From positions 62,001-126,000 of the forward strand of contig JAUJPC010000006.1 of NCBI GenBank assembly GCA_030447305.1: a stretch of DNA of 64,000 bases. Reading direction: 5' to 3'. Of the stretch, positions 1 to 8,662 are shown one piece after another (within the stretch, counting starts at the first letter, position 1; each line of letters opens with the position of its first letter). The notes beneath the pieces were generated by a model. The model saw only the letters and a program-made list of their open reading frames with translations. It made no database searches and was not told the DNA's origin. The translations under genes were made by a program, and so were the position numbers. Source of the DNA: Actinomycetota bacterium. GTDB lineage: Bacteria > Actinomycetota > CADDZG01 > JAHWKV01.

Positions 1-458
1 CTCACTCCTACCTTTTGCAGCTCACCTTGGATCCTTAGGTACCCCAGCGGGGATTCTCCTGGCCAAGCGCACGATCAGTGCAACCGTTTCAGGGGGCAGT
101 GGCCGCCTTCCAGGCTTGCTTTCCTTCTTATATCTCCACTTGCGCTTGACCAGGTGGAGGTGCCAGCGGAGCAGGGTGTGCGGGGTAACCATGAAGCTGC
201 CCCAGCGTTGCCTGGGCAGGATCCGGCTGAGCGCGGCCAGAAAGAGACGGTCAGTTGGCCGCAGATCTGGCCGAGCGACCTGGCGGCGCAGGATCTTCAG
301 CTGGTGACGCAAGACGACGATCTCGAGGTCGATGGAGTTCTGATTGCGGTGGGGGAGCAGCCGAAGGAGTTCGGAGCAGCAAGTACAGGATCGATAGGAA
401 CATGGGCTGCGATGCTATTGGAGCGTGATTGAGCCGCAAAACCGGGTTTTGTACCGTC
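1..458 (-). pseudogene. Truncated IS-beta transposase, N-terminal part
   Basis: This is the 5' third of an rve/DDE integrase-type transposase. Two minus frames (312 to 22 and 439 to 251) carry the family hallmarks in order: a hydrophobic leader FLSILYLLLR, then RHQLKILRRQ, RPTDRLFLAAL and TLLRWH. The frame changes near 300, so the copy is dead. The catalytic DDE part is absent; it lies left of the window or is lost. The DNA is closely similar to the IS-beta copy at 42.0-42.19 kb up to a shared CAAAACCG. The degenerate inverted repeat that marks the element edge falls at about 440-458. The insertion removed the 3' end of the neighbouring membrane-protein gene. Confidence 0.75.
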
Positions 459-1331
459 CGGCTTAGCTCTGCTGGTCCTGATCAAGTCCTCGAACATCGT
501 GACCTCAATCCGGGTAGGCGTCCAGCTGACGTTGCCCTCCGGAAAGACCACGCCGTCGAGAGTGATCCGACGGTCCACCGGATTCTCCGGTGGTGGCGTT
601 TTCTCAAAACCGCTTCCCCTGATGACGATGACCTGGTCAGGAGCGAGCGGAATCCGACGCGGGATGACCGCCGTGATGCCCGGTTTTTCGTCCGTCTGGA
701 GCGCCTTCTTCGTCGTGTAGGTTGCCGCCGAGAGCCCAGCGAGCGCGATCAAGGTGGTCGGCAGGTCCGGCAACCCCTCGCCGGGATCGGTGAGGAACTC
801 GACAAAGAAGAATCCAAGGGTAAGAAGATTGAAGGCGAAGTACTGGAAGTCGAGCAGGTCGATTTCACCATGGTCGTTGCTGACTACCTCCTCTAGGCCT
901 TGCGTGATCGTCCCTTCCTGTTCCTTGGGAAGCTTGTCCTTGGTCACCGCGCCGCCGGCGATCTTGGATGTGGTGAGGGCCTTCGCGCCCAGCGCCGCGG
1001 CCAGCGGGAATCCGAGGAGCACGAAGTACTCGGCCTGCAGCGGCTCGGCGATTGTCTGGTCGAAGTCGAAGGACCGAGCAGCAGCGCACTTGGACGCACT
1101 GCGGTTCGCTCCCTCGCCACACCCGATTGAGCGGCCCAGAAAAAGCAGATACGTCAACGCGAAGAGCACGGCAACCGTCCAAAGCGAAGCTTGAAGCTTC
1201 GACGTCGACGCCCGGTTGTCCGACCCGATCACCAGCCCCTTTACACCCCCTACGTCGTTGCGCAACCGCAGAGGCCTTCGGACTGTTCTTAAGGAGCACA
1301 TGGAAGATCCAGCCCACCACCCCAACTGCAC
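297..1331 (-). CDS. Membrane protein with TIG-like domain, 3' end replaced by IS sequence
   Basis: Unrecognised membrane protein. One transmembrane helix (LWTVAVLFALTYLLFL) is followed by a Cys-containing loop, a second hydrophobic stretch (YFAFNLLTLGFFFVEFL), another near FPLAAALGA, and a C-terminal segment with IPT/TIG-like strands (VIVIRGSGF ... ITLDGVVF). From about position 445 downward the frame reads into the IS-beta end, so the native C-terminus is lost. The start is uncertain. A frame starting at 1392 encodes a convincing extra helix (FVIGRFLAGVLALGAVGVVGWIF) that would join this frame near 1250 through a one-base shift. A GTG near 1230 preceded by AGGGGG is the alternative. Function unknown. 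Confidence 0.5.
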   Translation of the reverse strand: MQLGWWAGSSMCSLRTVRRPLRLRNDVGGVKGLVIGSDNRASTSKLQASLWTVAVLFALTYLLFLGRSIGCGEGANRSASKCAAARSFDFDQTIAEPLQAEYFVLLGFPLAAALGAKALTTSKIAGGAVTKDKLPKEQEGTITQGLEEVVSNDHGEIDLLDFQYFAFNLLTLGFFFVEFLTDPGEGLPDLPTTLIALAGLSAATYTTKKALQTDEKPGITAVIPRRIPLAPDQVIVIRGSGFEKTPPPENPVDRRITLDGVVFPEGNVSWTPTRIEVTMFEDLIRTSRAKPDGTKPGFAAQSRSNSIAAHVPIDPVLAAPNSFGCSPTAIRTPSTSRSSSCVTS

Positions 1332-1545
1332 CCAACGCTAAGACGCCAGCGAGAAAGCGGCCGATGACAAAGGGCAACTCCATCAACGGCACCGGCCAAC
1401 GAACGTTGCTGCCGATGTTCCTTGCCTTAAGAGCGAATCCGTGACAGGAACCATTGCTCCATCATCGATCCGCCGCTGAGCACGGCGGAATCCGTACTTC
1501 TACCTATTTATTCCTGAGCAGGTCAGGCACAAGCCGACCAAACCG

Positions 1546-1861
1546 CCTGTGGGGTGCACAAATTCGATTAGCCGTTCGTTCCGCTTCTTCCGCGATCCCT
1601 TAGGGTCTTGACCTCCCGCAACTCAGGACGTCTCGTTCCTCTACATCGCACTACGGCCCTCTGTTCGGAGAACCACCAAAGATCCCGAACTCGTCATAGT
1701 CCGTCATCAGCTCGAGGTGCTACGGCGGCAGGTAAAGCATCCCCGTCGACAGGTCAAGCGACCGCAGTTCTAATTGCGACCGAGCCGTCCTCTCCTCCCT
1801 CAGCCCCCTACTACCCTCCGGAATTGGCCGCTTGGGCGCGAAAATTTGTGCACCCCACAGG
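1546..1861. mobile_element. 316-bp mini-IS (MITE-like), IS-beta related
   Basis: A perfect 19-bp inverted repeat, CCTGTGGGGTGCACAAATT, bounds this stretch (1546-1564 and 1843-1861). It resembles the IS-beta ends elsewhere in the window. Inside, positions 1693-1770 read [10 protein letters not shown], the integrase N-terminal motif, on the plus strand, followed by a stop. This is therefore an internally deleted derivative that could only move with a transposase supplied in trans. It sits directly against the IS256 fragment. I see no convincing target duplication. Confidence 0.7.
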
Positions 1862-2048
1862 TCGGCATCTTCCCTACCATGCAGCGGTAATCCGGCTGGT
1901 GGGAGCGGTGCTGGCCGAGCTCCACGACGAGTGGCAGGTGAGCCGACGCTACATGAGCCTGGAGTCGCTCACCAAGGTTGGCGGCGACGCCAAAGACGAT
2001 CTAGACAGCGACCTGATGGAGGTGAAAGAACTAGTAGTGGCGAACTGA
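1862..2048 (+). pseudogene. IS256-family transposase, C-terminal fragment
   Basis: The frame ending at 2048 carries [20 protein letters not shown], which matches the conserved C-terminus of Mutator/IS256-type transposases as I know them (hydrophobic VGAxL, HDEW, RRY). Only about 60 residues remain. The DDE core is absent and the fragment is preceded directly by the mini-IS, which probably inserted into or beside it. It is a remnant with no activity. Confidence 0.6.
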
Positions 2049-2055
2049 TCGGCGG

Positions 2056-2538
2056 ATGGGCCGCTGGTCTTCAGACACCCCCTCTACGGGCGTGGCCGCG
2101 CAAAATCTAACTGTGGACAAGGCGCAACTACTGGAAAAAGAGTACTTCCACTTACGGGACGTGATTGAGAGCTTTGACCAGCGCGCCCTAACCATCAAAG
2201 GATGGAGCGTCGCAGTAGGGGCGGCTTTGGGCGCCCTCACGAGAGAACGAACTTGGGGGCTCGTTGCAGCTGCCATCAGCTCAGTCGTCTTCTGGATCTT
2301 GGAGCTTTATTGGCGGAGCTTTAAACACGTTTTCGTGATGCGGGCGGAACTCTTGGAACAGTTCTTTGCAGGAGGCTCCCAACCAGTCCCGCTACAGATC
2401 CAGACGCACTGGGATAAGGAATGGAAGACGAACGGCAGAAAACAGATGATAAGGATGTCCTGGTGGCTTCATGTCTGTTTTCCCCATGTAGTGGTCCTGG
2501 TCATCGCAGTCGGCCTCCTGTTGGTCCTGAACGATTGA
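2056..2538 (+). CDS. Small membrane protein, unknown family
   Basis: A 160-aa protein. An amphipathic N-terminal segment (LLEKEYFHLRDVIESFDQRALTIKGW, split by a bend) is followed by two helices (VAVGAALGALTRE and GLVAAAISSVVFWILELYW), a cytoplasmic loop, and a C-terminal helix (VVVLVIAVGLLLVL). The pattern of a charged helix, a two-helix hairpin and a distal helix is reminiscent of SLATT-like membrane effectors that travel with defence genes. I cannot assign it firmly. ATG start; no clear partner gene, since the flanks are an IS256 tail and gene scraps. Coding appearance is good and uninterrupted. Confidence 0.6.
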   Translation: MGRWSSDTPSTGVAAQNLTVDKAQLLEKEYFHLRDVIESFDQRALTIKGWSVAVGAALGALTRERTWGLVAAAISSVVFWILELYWRSFKHVFVMRAELLEQFFAGGSQPVPLQIQTHWDKEWKTNGRKQMIRMSWWLHVCFPHVVVLVIAVGLLLVLND

Positions 2539-2631
2539 AGGGCTCGGGCCTTTATTAGGCTGGTTGAGTGAGCTTGAGCCGCGGACCATTCACAACAAGA
2601 CGATGATGGATTCGTTGATCTGGGCTTTCTC

Positions 2632-2855
2632 ATGCGGCAGGGCAGCGACGCACTTAAGGCATCGAACGTTCAACTTAATCCCGAAGCGCTGGTCACCTGG
2701 TTAAGAGACCGCGCGCAGGGGGGAACGAGTCTTCTGAGGGCCTACCTCTTCGACGGAAGTTATGACCCTCGTCACCCGGACTACGCAGCGCAGCGAACCG
2801 AGTTCGACCGCATTGCGGAGGCCCCATATGCGGCTGCGCCGGGGATCCCTTCAGG
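2632..2855 (+). pseudogene. NYN-domain (LabA/DUF88-like) fragment
   Basis: The frame reads [18 protein letters not shown] then [12 protein letters not shown]. It resembles the central strand and following helix of NYN ribonuclease-fold proteins, where a Y-D-(A/G)-x-x-DPRHP pattern is common. Both the N-terminal acidic DGxNL strand and the C-terminal half are missing. At about 2830-2855 the sequence passes into a DnaB-derived segment, so two unrelated gene scraps are fused. Not expected to be functional. Confidence 0.45.
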
Positions 2856-3057
2856 ACTCGGACTGGCCGAAGCTGTCGCACGCCCTCGGACGGCTGGCCG
2901 AGGCGCCCGATCTTCATCGACGACACCGCCAGCGTGTCGATCATGGAGATGCGGGCAAAGTGCCGGCGCCTCAAGGCCAAGCACGGCCTGGGACTGGTGA
3001 TCGTCGACTACCTGCAGCTGATGCAGCCGGCGTCCCGGGTGCGGGGCTCCCGAGCTT
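2827..3057 (+). pseudogene. dnaB: Replicative DNA helicase DnaB fragment
   Basis: From 2907 the frame encodes [20 protein letters not shown] then [12 protein letters not shown], the Walker B region of DnaB (hydrophobic strand ending in D, then YLQLM). Upstream, in another frame (2831-2907), [16 protein letters not shown] is the preceding DnaB segment. One extra base near 2909 separates the two. The Walker A half and the C-terminus are gone. This is a decayed scrap of about 75 codons and cannot be a working helicase; it could derive from a phage or plasmid dnaB. Confidence 0.75.
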
Positions 3058-3151
3058 GAGAAGATGGGGCTTATGCCAACTCAAAGAAGATACTCACCGG
3101 AAATGCGCGAGCGGACTGTTCGGCTCGTTGCCGAACACCAAACTAAGTACA

Positions 3152-3180
3152 ACAGTTAAAGGCGTGGGATATCTAGTCCA
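3152..3180. repeat. Dispersed 28-29 bp direct repeat, copy 1
   Basis: The segment ACAGTTAAAGGCGTGGGATA followed by TCTAGTCCA recurs at 30982-31009 with a single base deleted in the A run. Neither copy lies in a convincing gene, and flanking sequence diverges immediately. This copy sits between the dnaB scrap and the dehydrogenase gene. Confidence 0.8.
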
Positions 3181-3283
3181 CACTGAAGCGCATATTGATG
3201 GTTGCCATCGCAAGCAACGAGACTCGAGAGTTCGCGGCTTCCTGGCCCGGGCCCAGAGCTCTTTTTCGACAAACGTGAAAAGC

Positions 3284-4945
3284 TCATAGATTCTGGGGCG
3301 GTCGGCCAGTTGGTACATAACTAAAGCCTGCTTCCACCACTAGATTAGAGTCCAGAAGATTGGGTCCATCAATGACGATTGGGAATGTGACGATTCCTTT
3401 CAACCGCTCGAAGTCGAGGTCCCGATACTCCGGCCAAGCCGTGCAGATAACGATGCAATGCGCTCCCTCGGCTCCCGCGTAAGGGTTATCTACAATGTGT
3501 AGGTCCGGAAATTCTCTGGCGGTCGCCCTGTTCGCTTGAGGGTCATGTCCAAAGACTATTGCGCCAGCGTCGGACAATATGGCTGCAAGCTTTAAGGCCG
3601 GTGAGTCGCGTACGTCGTCCGTTCCGGCTTTGAAGGCTAAACCAAGAAGCAAAATCCGCTTGGACTCCACGTTCCATAATGCATCCGTAATCTTTCGGAA
3701 GGTTGAATCGATAGCTTGCTGATTGATTTTAATGACTTCGTTCAGAAGGCCAAATTCGTAACCTAACCTGCCCGCAAGGGCATAAAAGTCAGGCACATCC
3801 CTTGAGAGGGAGTAGCCGCCGTAACCAAGTCCGGGGTTAAGGAACTCCCTTCCGATGCGATGATCCGAACCCAAAATATCCGCCACCGATACAACGTCTG
3901 CACCCGAAGCTTCACAAATCCGGGCCAGAGCATTTGCGAACGAAATCTTTAATGCAAGGAATGTATTGCAAGCATACTTAGCCAACTCGGCCGTGAGTAT
4001 GTCTACTTCGAAGTACTGGGTACTGCCTCTCAAAACCGGTTCGTAAAGCCGCCGCATAAATGCGAGGGCCACAGGGTCGTCGCTTCCAACAAGGAGCCTC
4101 TCCGGCCTTAAGCAATCCTCTATAGCAGACCCCTCCCTAAGGAAGTCAGGGTTAACTACTAGTCGTACCACCTGGCTTGTTCCCTTAGCGAAGATCATTG
4201 CTAGCCGATCCGCCGTCCTTAGAGGCACTGCTGACTTCTGGATCACGACGATCTCTGCAGTTATGTTCCTGGCTATCGCCCAAGCCGCATTCTCAACTGC
4301 TAAAAGGTTCTTATCGCCCGCTTCTCTCGATGGAGTTCCGACGCAAATGAAGGCGCACTCGGCCCCGCGGAAGGCGTCGGAGACCTCGTGGGTGAAATCC
4401 AGCCTTCCCTCGCGAATTACCTCGTCTAGCAGGGCTTGGAGACCAGGTTCGTAGAAGGGCATTTCTCCGGCCTTTAGCATGCTGACCTTGACTTCATCTT
4501 CATCCAGGCCGACGACCTCATAACCGAAGAAGGCGAGAATCCCGGCAGTAATAAGACCTACATGTCCGAGTCCGATCACTAGGACCTTCAGGGGAGTGAA
4601 TCCAGTCGGCAAACTATCCTCGTGATCAATGACCTTTGCGCTCAGTCTTGCGAGAACATCAATTACCTTTGCTTGCTCCTCCGCCCACGCCTCTTTGGAG
4701 TCGTCAGGCAGTGAAGAAATAAGTTCGATTGTGAAGACGTCTTCACCAACATCACGACGCACAATTAGTTGAGCGGCATCTTCACCCATTTCCCGTAGCA
4801 AGCGATGGCCGATCGTTACTTCGTGTAGCCGATGGGCGCCTAGGAAAGTTACCCCCAGCTCTCGTTGTAGCGTCTCAATAGCGACGGCATTGAGCGGGAA
4901 GGTTGCCGCCACCTTCCACCAACGACGAGGAGCGTTTGAGTCCAT
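3284..4945 (-). CDS. UDP-glucose/UDP-ManNAc dehydrogenase homologue lacking the catalytic cysteine
   Basis: Residues from about 120 onward form a complete UDP-sugar 6-dehydrogenase. The Rossmann motif is VIGLGHVG. The substrate-binding segment NPDFLREGSA and the central helix ELAKYACNTFLALKISFANA (K and N conserved) follow. GLAFKAGTDDVRDSPAL opens the C-terminal UDP-binding domain. The catalytic loop, normally GYGGYCLPKD or GFGGSCFPKD, reads GYGGYSLSRD, so the nucleophile Cys is Ser and the Lys is Arg. An extra N-terminal domain of about 115 residues is unlike ordinary enzymes of this family. The ATG at 4945 overlaps the stop of the upstream gene by one base (TGATG), so translation is coupled; an in-frame GTG at 4963 exists. 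It may bind nucleotide sugars without full oxidation. Confidence 0.85.
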   Translation of the reverse strand: MDSNAPRRWWKVAATFPLNAVAIETLQRELGVTFLGAHRLHEVTIGHRLLREMGEDAAQLIVRRDVGEDVFTIELISSLPDDSKEAWAEEQAKVIDVLARLSAKVIDHEDSLPTGFTPLKVLVIGLGHVGLITAGILAFFGYEVVGLDEDEVKVSMLKAGEMPFYEPGLQALLDEVIREGRLDFTHEVSDAFRGAECAFICVGTPSREAGDKNLLAVENAAWAIARNITAEIVVIQKSAVPLRTADRLAMIFAKGTSQVVRLVVNPDFLREGSAIEDCLRPERLLVGSDDPVALAFMRRLYEPVLRGSTQYFEVDILTAELAKYACNTFLALKISFANALARICEASGADVVSVADILGSDHRIGREFLNPGLGYGGYSLSRDVPDFYALAGRLGYEFGLLNEVIKINQQAIDSTFRKITDALWNVESKRILLLGLAFKAGTDDVRDSPALKLAAILSDAGAIVFGHDPQANRATAREFPDLHIVDNPYAGAEGAHCIVICTAWPEYRDLDFERLKGIVTFPIVIDGPNLLDSNLVVEAGFSYVPTGRPPQNL

Positions 4946-5709
4946 CAAATATCTACCACCCAATCAGTGGGGCGAAAATGCGCGGACTGCGGCCCTATTT
5001 CCTCCTCTCGGTTGAGGGGACCCCGAGCCGGAAATACCGCAACTGAGACCAGCCGTCCGAGCGCCTCTCGTTGCCGGACCGTCCACAGATGTAGGTATGG
5101 ACAGACTTCTTCGACGAGGTCTTTTCTTATGAATGCGTACTGGGTCGAGTGAACCGTAAGTTCGTTCGCTTCCAACCCGAGCTCCTCGATGAGCTTAATT
5201 GCACGGTTTGTGATTATGTCACTGGAAAGTTGAAGGTCGTAGTCGCTGCGCTCGGGACTAAGGCCGAGGACAAACAATGAGTCAAACGGCCTCCGAGATG
5301 GTCGAGGCTGGGCGGAGGGCCAGATAGCCTCCATAGTTGCCAGAATGTGGTCAACCTGCAATGCATAGGGAAGCCGGCGGTGCAAATACCGGTACGTTTC
5401 GACGGTTTCCAAACGGGTCCAAGGCAACAACTTGTGGTAACCAGAGAAAAAGTCTACGGAACTTCCTTTTAGTCGAACGTCGACTTCGTTGACACCGTCT
5501 CTGAAAAGTGCATCCCGCAAAGAATCAACAAACAGCGCGTATTGACCAGTCGTCATGCCCAGTGGTGCCAGGCGATGGAGGTACGCACCAATAGATTCCT
5601 TAGATATTCCAAGGAAGGAGAAATCCTCGGAGCAACAACAGTAGCCAGACCTCTCGTCGACCGGAAGCGCGATTGCCGTTTGGCTCTCCTGCCTGGGTCC
5701 TCTTAACAA
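4945..5709 (-). CDS. Nucleotidyltransferase-like protein, partner of the dehydrogenase homologue
   Basis: A 254-aa soluble protein of a family I know only as uncharacterised in actinomycetes. Conserved-looking blocks are VDVRLKGSSVDFFSG, then RRPFDSLFVLGL and SDYDLQLSSD. The order Gly-Ser-Ser, then after about 70 residues Asp-Tyr-Asp, recalls the GS ... DxD signature of nucleotidyltransferase-fold enzymes, with wider spacing than usual. A Cys cluster (GYCCCSED) lies near the N-terminus. The frame begins with TTG at 5709; an internal ATG at MTTGQYAL would be too late to keep the first block's flank. It is the first gene of a two-gene unit with the Cys-less dehydrogenase. The NTase assignment is inference. 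Confidence 0.6.
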   Translation of the reverse strand: MLRGPRQESQTAIALPVDERSGYCCCSEDFSFLGISKESIGAYLHRLAPLGMTTGQYALFVDSLRDALFRDGVNEVDVRLKGSSVDFFSGYHKLLPWTRLETVETYRYLHRRLPYALQVDHILATMEAIWPSAQPRPSRRPFDSLFVLGLSPERSDYDLQLSSDIITNRAIKLIEELGLEANELTVHSTQYAFIRKDLVEEVCPYLHLWTVRQREALGRLVSVAVFPARGPLNREEEIGPQSAHFRPTDWVVDI

Positions 5710-5897
5710 AGTGGATCTCTCGGACAGGCGCAGTTTCTAGGGTACGAGGTAATTGTTGGTGTCAGGCAGGGGGAAGGGGTTTGGACGCCGGTGTGGAAGT
5801 GGTTCATGAAGCCTTTCATTGCCTGAAAGTGTTCTAGGCACTATAGACATGCCGAAGAGTTCACCAGCATGTTCAACCTTACTTTGACATTAGTACG

Positions 5898-6384
5898 GTG
5901 GTTTTCATCCTCATGACCTTTCTCCGTACTCTTTTTCCGATCCTTTACGCCGACCTGGCTGGGCGCAAGCACGAGTTGACCATGACGTTGCAGTGGAGTC
6001 TCGTCCGTGACCGCGACTTTCACGCAGAAAAGGAGAAATGGAAGGCGGTTATCAAGGAGGCAGAAGTTCCTCCAGCTGCTCAAAAAGCTGTCTTCACCTG
6101 CTTGACGCGTTATTTCTACCAGTAAATCCGCTGTCGAAAACATGAAGTACGGAGGCCAGCACAGTGCGGAACTGGGACGGGATCACCGGGTCGGAAATGA
6201 AATGTTCTTCGAACGATACTTTCATTTCGGTGTGCCGCCAGATGATGTTTCGGACAAATTGATACGCGATGTGCTGACCGAAATCACGACCGGAGAGATT
6301 GGGGCCGCCGTTAAGGCCCCCCGACAAGCTGCCCCTTCAAGAGGTGAGCGGATAATAAGCAAGCTCTCGGCTCATGAAGAATAA
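5898..6384 (+). pseudogene. KAP-family P-loop NTPase C-terminal remnant
   Basis: Two plus frames (5898-6125 and 6142-6384) together resemble the C-terminal part of KAP NTPases: AAQKAVFTCLTRYF, then in the second frame KYGGQHSAELGRDHRV followed by FFERYFHFGVPPDDVSD. The FxRYFxxxVPxxDVSD pattern is the part I recognise. The Walker motifs and transmembrane segments are missing and there is a stop with a frame change at about 6125-6142, so the gene is dead. KAP NTPases occur in phage-exclusion contexts, which suits this accessory region. Confidence 0.5.
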
Positions 6385-6830
6385 TGCAATTTGTGGTCCG
6401 AGGCGCCCTTGCGTTTATAGATGAGCACACGATCCAGACGCTAGTCGCCATTGTCCAGCGTGCTCTTGGGGAGCCTACTCGCGGCCATAACCTTCATTTA
6501 CGTGGTCCTTAGTCACCGACTATCCAAGGCTTGGCTTCAACTTGCCAGAGAGGCGATCCGAATACCAGGATCAACAGGCGCCGGTGCTCTTAGTGACCGT
6601 ATCGGCCAACCCTAATGTCTTTTATGCTCCGACAAGTGGACTTGGCGGCGAAGCTAAGGCAACGGCGGTTTCCCATGGGGCACCCCCCTAGTGCGAGCGT
6701 TAGCGTGGTAAGACACCAGCTGCAACCGTTGCGGAGCCTGCGGAGCTTGGGGTGCTCCATACCGTGACGGCGTTCGAAGCGAGCGTGGGTGCTGTGCTCC
6801 AGGCGATGAGGAACGTCCCCCAGGACTTCC
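6385..6830. other. Stretch without supportable gene
   Basis: Short frames on both strands run through this region, but none shows a recognisable motif. A minus frame ending at 6590 mirrors the beginning of the plus-strand gene that follows and looks like a shadow. I see no repeat or structured element. Confidence 0.4.
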
Positions 6831-7682
6831 ATGAACTCCCGCTTGGTACGCCGGCCCACCCAGACGGTCCGTTCCCAGTACCGGCCTCGGCTCCGACTAG
6901 CTACAGTTGAAGCCGTGGACGACGAAGAGTTTGACCGAATTCGAGAGGAGATCAGGCGTCTTGACGCCGAATTGAAGGCCGCTCCCGGGTGGGTCTTGCT
7001 CCAGGATCGCAATTCTCTTGACGACACGATTCGAGTGTTTCGGGGCAATCATTGGGAACTGAGCCAGGCCCTCGCCGTGGGGCGGGACCCCCACAAATGG
7101 CTTCCTCTGATGGCGCAGACCAACGACGAGGGCTTTTGGAAGTTCATGGATGAGCTGGACCGGCTTCTGCACAACTACCTTGCATCAGCCTTCTCACTCT
7201 CGTCTTGCATGTGGGAAATCAAGAGATCGAGGGGCTGGCCCTCGAAGGCTGAGGGGCTGGAGTTCGAGCGAAGGTCCCCATACAAGCGTCCGGGGCCGAC
7301 GTCTTTCATGTTCGCGCTACGCCATGCAGCTCAACACCAACGCATTCCCATGACGTCGGGTGGAATCAGGGGGTGGAGGGATGAGAAGTCCGGACGGCTC
7401 GAATCGGAGGCTTACTTCTTCTTGGTGTTGGCCGACCTTCGGCGCCTCAACTGGAAGAGGGCGCCTGAAGGACGGGCTTACTTGGACGCTCTCTCAGAAG
7501 ACCCTCGCCTTGACACGTTGGTCGACGTCTTCACGGACGAACTTATCGCTTTCGCGATGTGGTTCAGGACGTACTTTCAACATGTGTACCGCCAAGAATT
7601 CGAACAGCTCGAGCGCCTCAACCTTCAACGGAACAAGGTGGGTAAGCCAGTTTTCGATTTATGGGCCAAAATCAGGAGCTAA
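6831..7682 (+). CDS. Hypothetical soluble protein
   Basis: No family recognised. The translated protein (up to 283 aa) is predominantly helical, rich in Trp, Arg and acidic residues, with no membrane segment or signal peptide. Coding character is convincing from VDDEEFDRIREEIRRLDAEL onward, so a GTG at 6915 may be the true start; the upstream 28 codons (Arg-rich) look less protein-like. Segments such as RPGPTSFMFALRHAAQHQRI and DELIAFAMWFRTYFQHVY suggest a helical bundle. It is followed by about 170 bp of spacer and then a convergent frameshifted gene. Function unknown. Confidence 0.6.
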   Translation: MNSRLVRRPTQTVRSQYRPRLRLATVEAVDDEEFDRIREEIRRLDAELKAAPGWVLLQDRNSLDDTIRVFRGNHWELSQALAVGRDPHKWLPLMAQTNDEGFWKFMDELDRLLHNYLASAFSLSSCMWEIKRSRGWPSKAEGLEFERRSPYKRPGPTSFMFALRHAAQHQRIPMTSGGIRGWRDEKSGRLESEAYFFLVLADLRRLNWKRAPEGRAYLDALSEDPRLDTLVDVFTDELIAFAMWFRTYFQHVYRQEFEQLERLNLQRNKVGKPVFDLWAKIRS

Positions 7683-7853
7683 AACGGTTAGTCGGCATCG
7701 TAGCGATTTCGCCCAGCGACCCAACGAAGAAACTAAGTCCACCGGTCGGGCCGATGCCCCTAACTACAACAATAGTTATGGGAGGCGGGTTGTAGCCGCT
7801 GTAAGCGGCGAGGGTTCTGGCAGGATCGGTTAAGAATGACTAAGTCTCAAGAA

Positions 7854-8627
7854 TCACCACTCTTGCACACTCTCCTCAGCCGCGGCCTCTTGAGTCATTA
7901 TCTGTAGATTGCGCCAAAAACGATCAGCGAATTCTTCGAACTCTGCCCCAGTTCTTGGGCGCATCGGCGGAGGCCACCCGATCACGCCCCGGCTTTGCCA
8001 GATCCGCGCCAGCGCCGCCATGTAAGTGGGGGGCGGCACTACGACAACGTCGCTTCCAGGGAAATAGACGTAAAGGCAGAGGTGTCCGATCTTCATCGGC
8101 GTGAAGAGTCCATCAAGCCTAGGCCTGGCAGCAGGGTCCTCCCTCGGCTCCAGTTCGACCTTGACTGTGTGGCTGGTGACTAGAGGATCGATTGCATCGC
8201 ATGCTCCAATCCAAATTCTCGTCCCTCCTGGGATTGCCCGGTGTGTTCGCAATCGGGCAACTTGCAACGACGACAACAGGGGACCGTTTGAGTCTGGTCG
8301 AGCATCATTGACGTCTTCACTGCCCACACTGCAACCTTGCGCTGCTGCGTTGTGGTTAGTAGCTGAACTTCAACACTGCTGATCAGAGGATGGAGTACGG
8401 GAATAGCTTCTGTTTCGAGCCGCGACATCCACTCGTTGTTGCACCTAGAACAAACTTTCCGGACTGTGAAGTCGAGACCAATGCTGCGACGTTGCCTTTC
8501 GAATCCGTTGTCTCCGTAACGCGTCTGCTCCAGATGCTGTACCCGGTCTTCCGGCAAGTACCGATTTAGCCATGTGGGAAAAATATGCTCGTGTAACCGG
8601 GGAACGTCCGCAAAACATGCAAGGCAT
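7854..8627 (-). pseudogene. Frameshifted zinc-binding HNH-like protein
   Basis: Three minus frames join into one protein. Residues MPCMFCGRSPVTR (start 8627) run into EHIFPTWLNRYLP, then VCSRCNNEWMSRLE, WAVKTSMMLD, and finally PGGTRIWIGACD to the stop at 7854. The CxxC ... EHIFP ... CxxCNNxWM layout is that of a small family with an HNH-like zinc fold, probably nuclease related. The first break is consistent with loss of a GA dinucleotide (CGAGAG to CGAG) near 8588, and a second shift lies near 8290. Either a true pseudogene or two sequencing errors; otherwise full length at about 257 aa. Confidence 0.65.
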
Positions 8628-8662
8628 ATAGCAACGTTAAGCAATACCATCCATTACGGGAG

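Noticed and set aside
429-896. Plus-strand frame opposite the TIG-like membrane protein
   Set aside because: Arg/Pro/Asp-rich shadow frame with no motif; the minus strand has membrane helices and TIG-like strands.
6590-7048. Minus-strand 152-codon frame
   Set aside because: Ser/Arg-rich, and partly antisense to the better coding frame starting near 6915.
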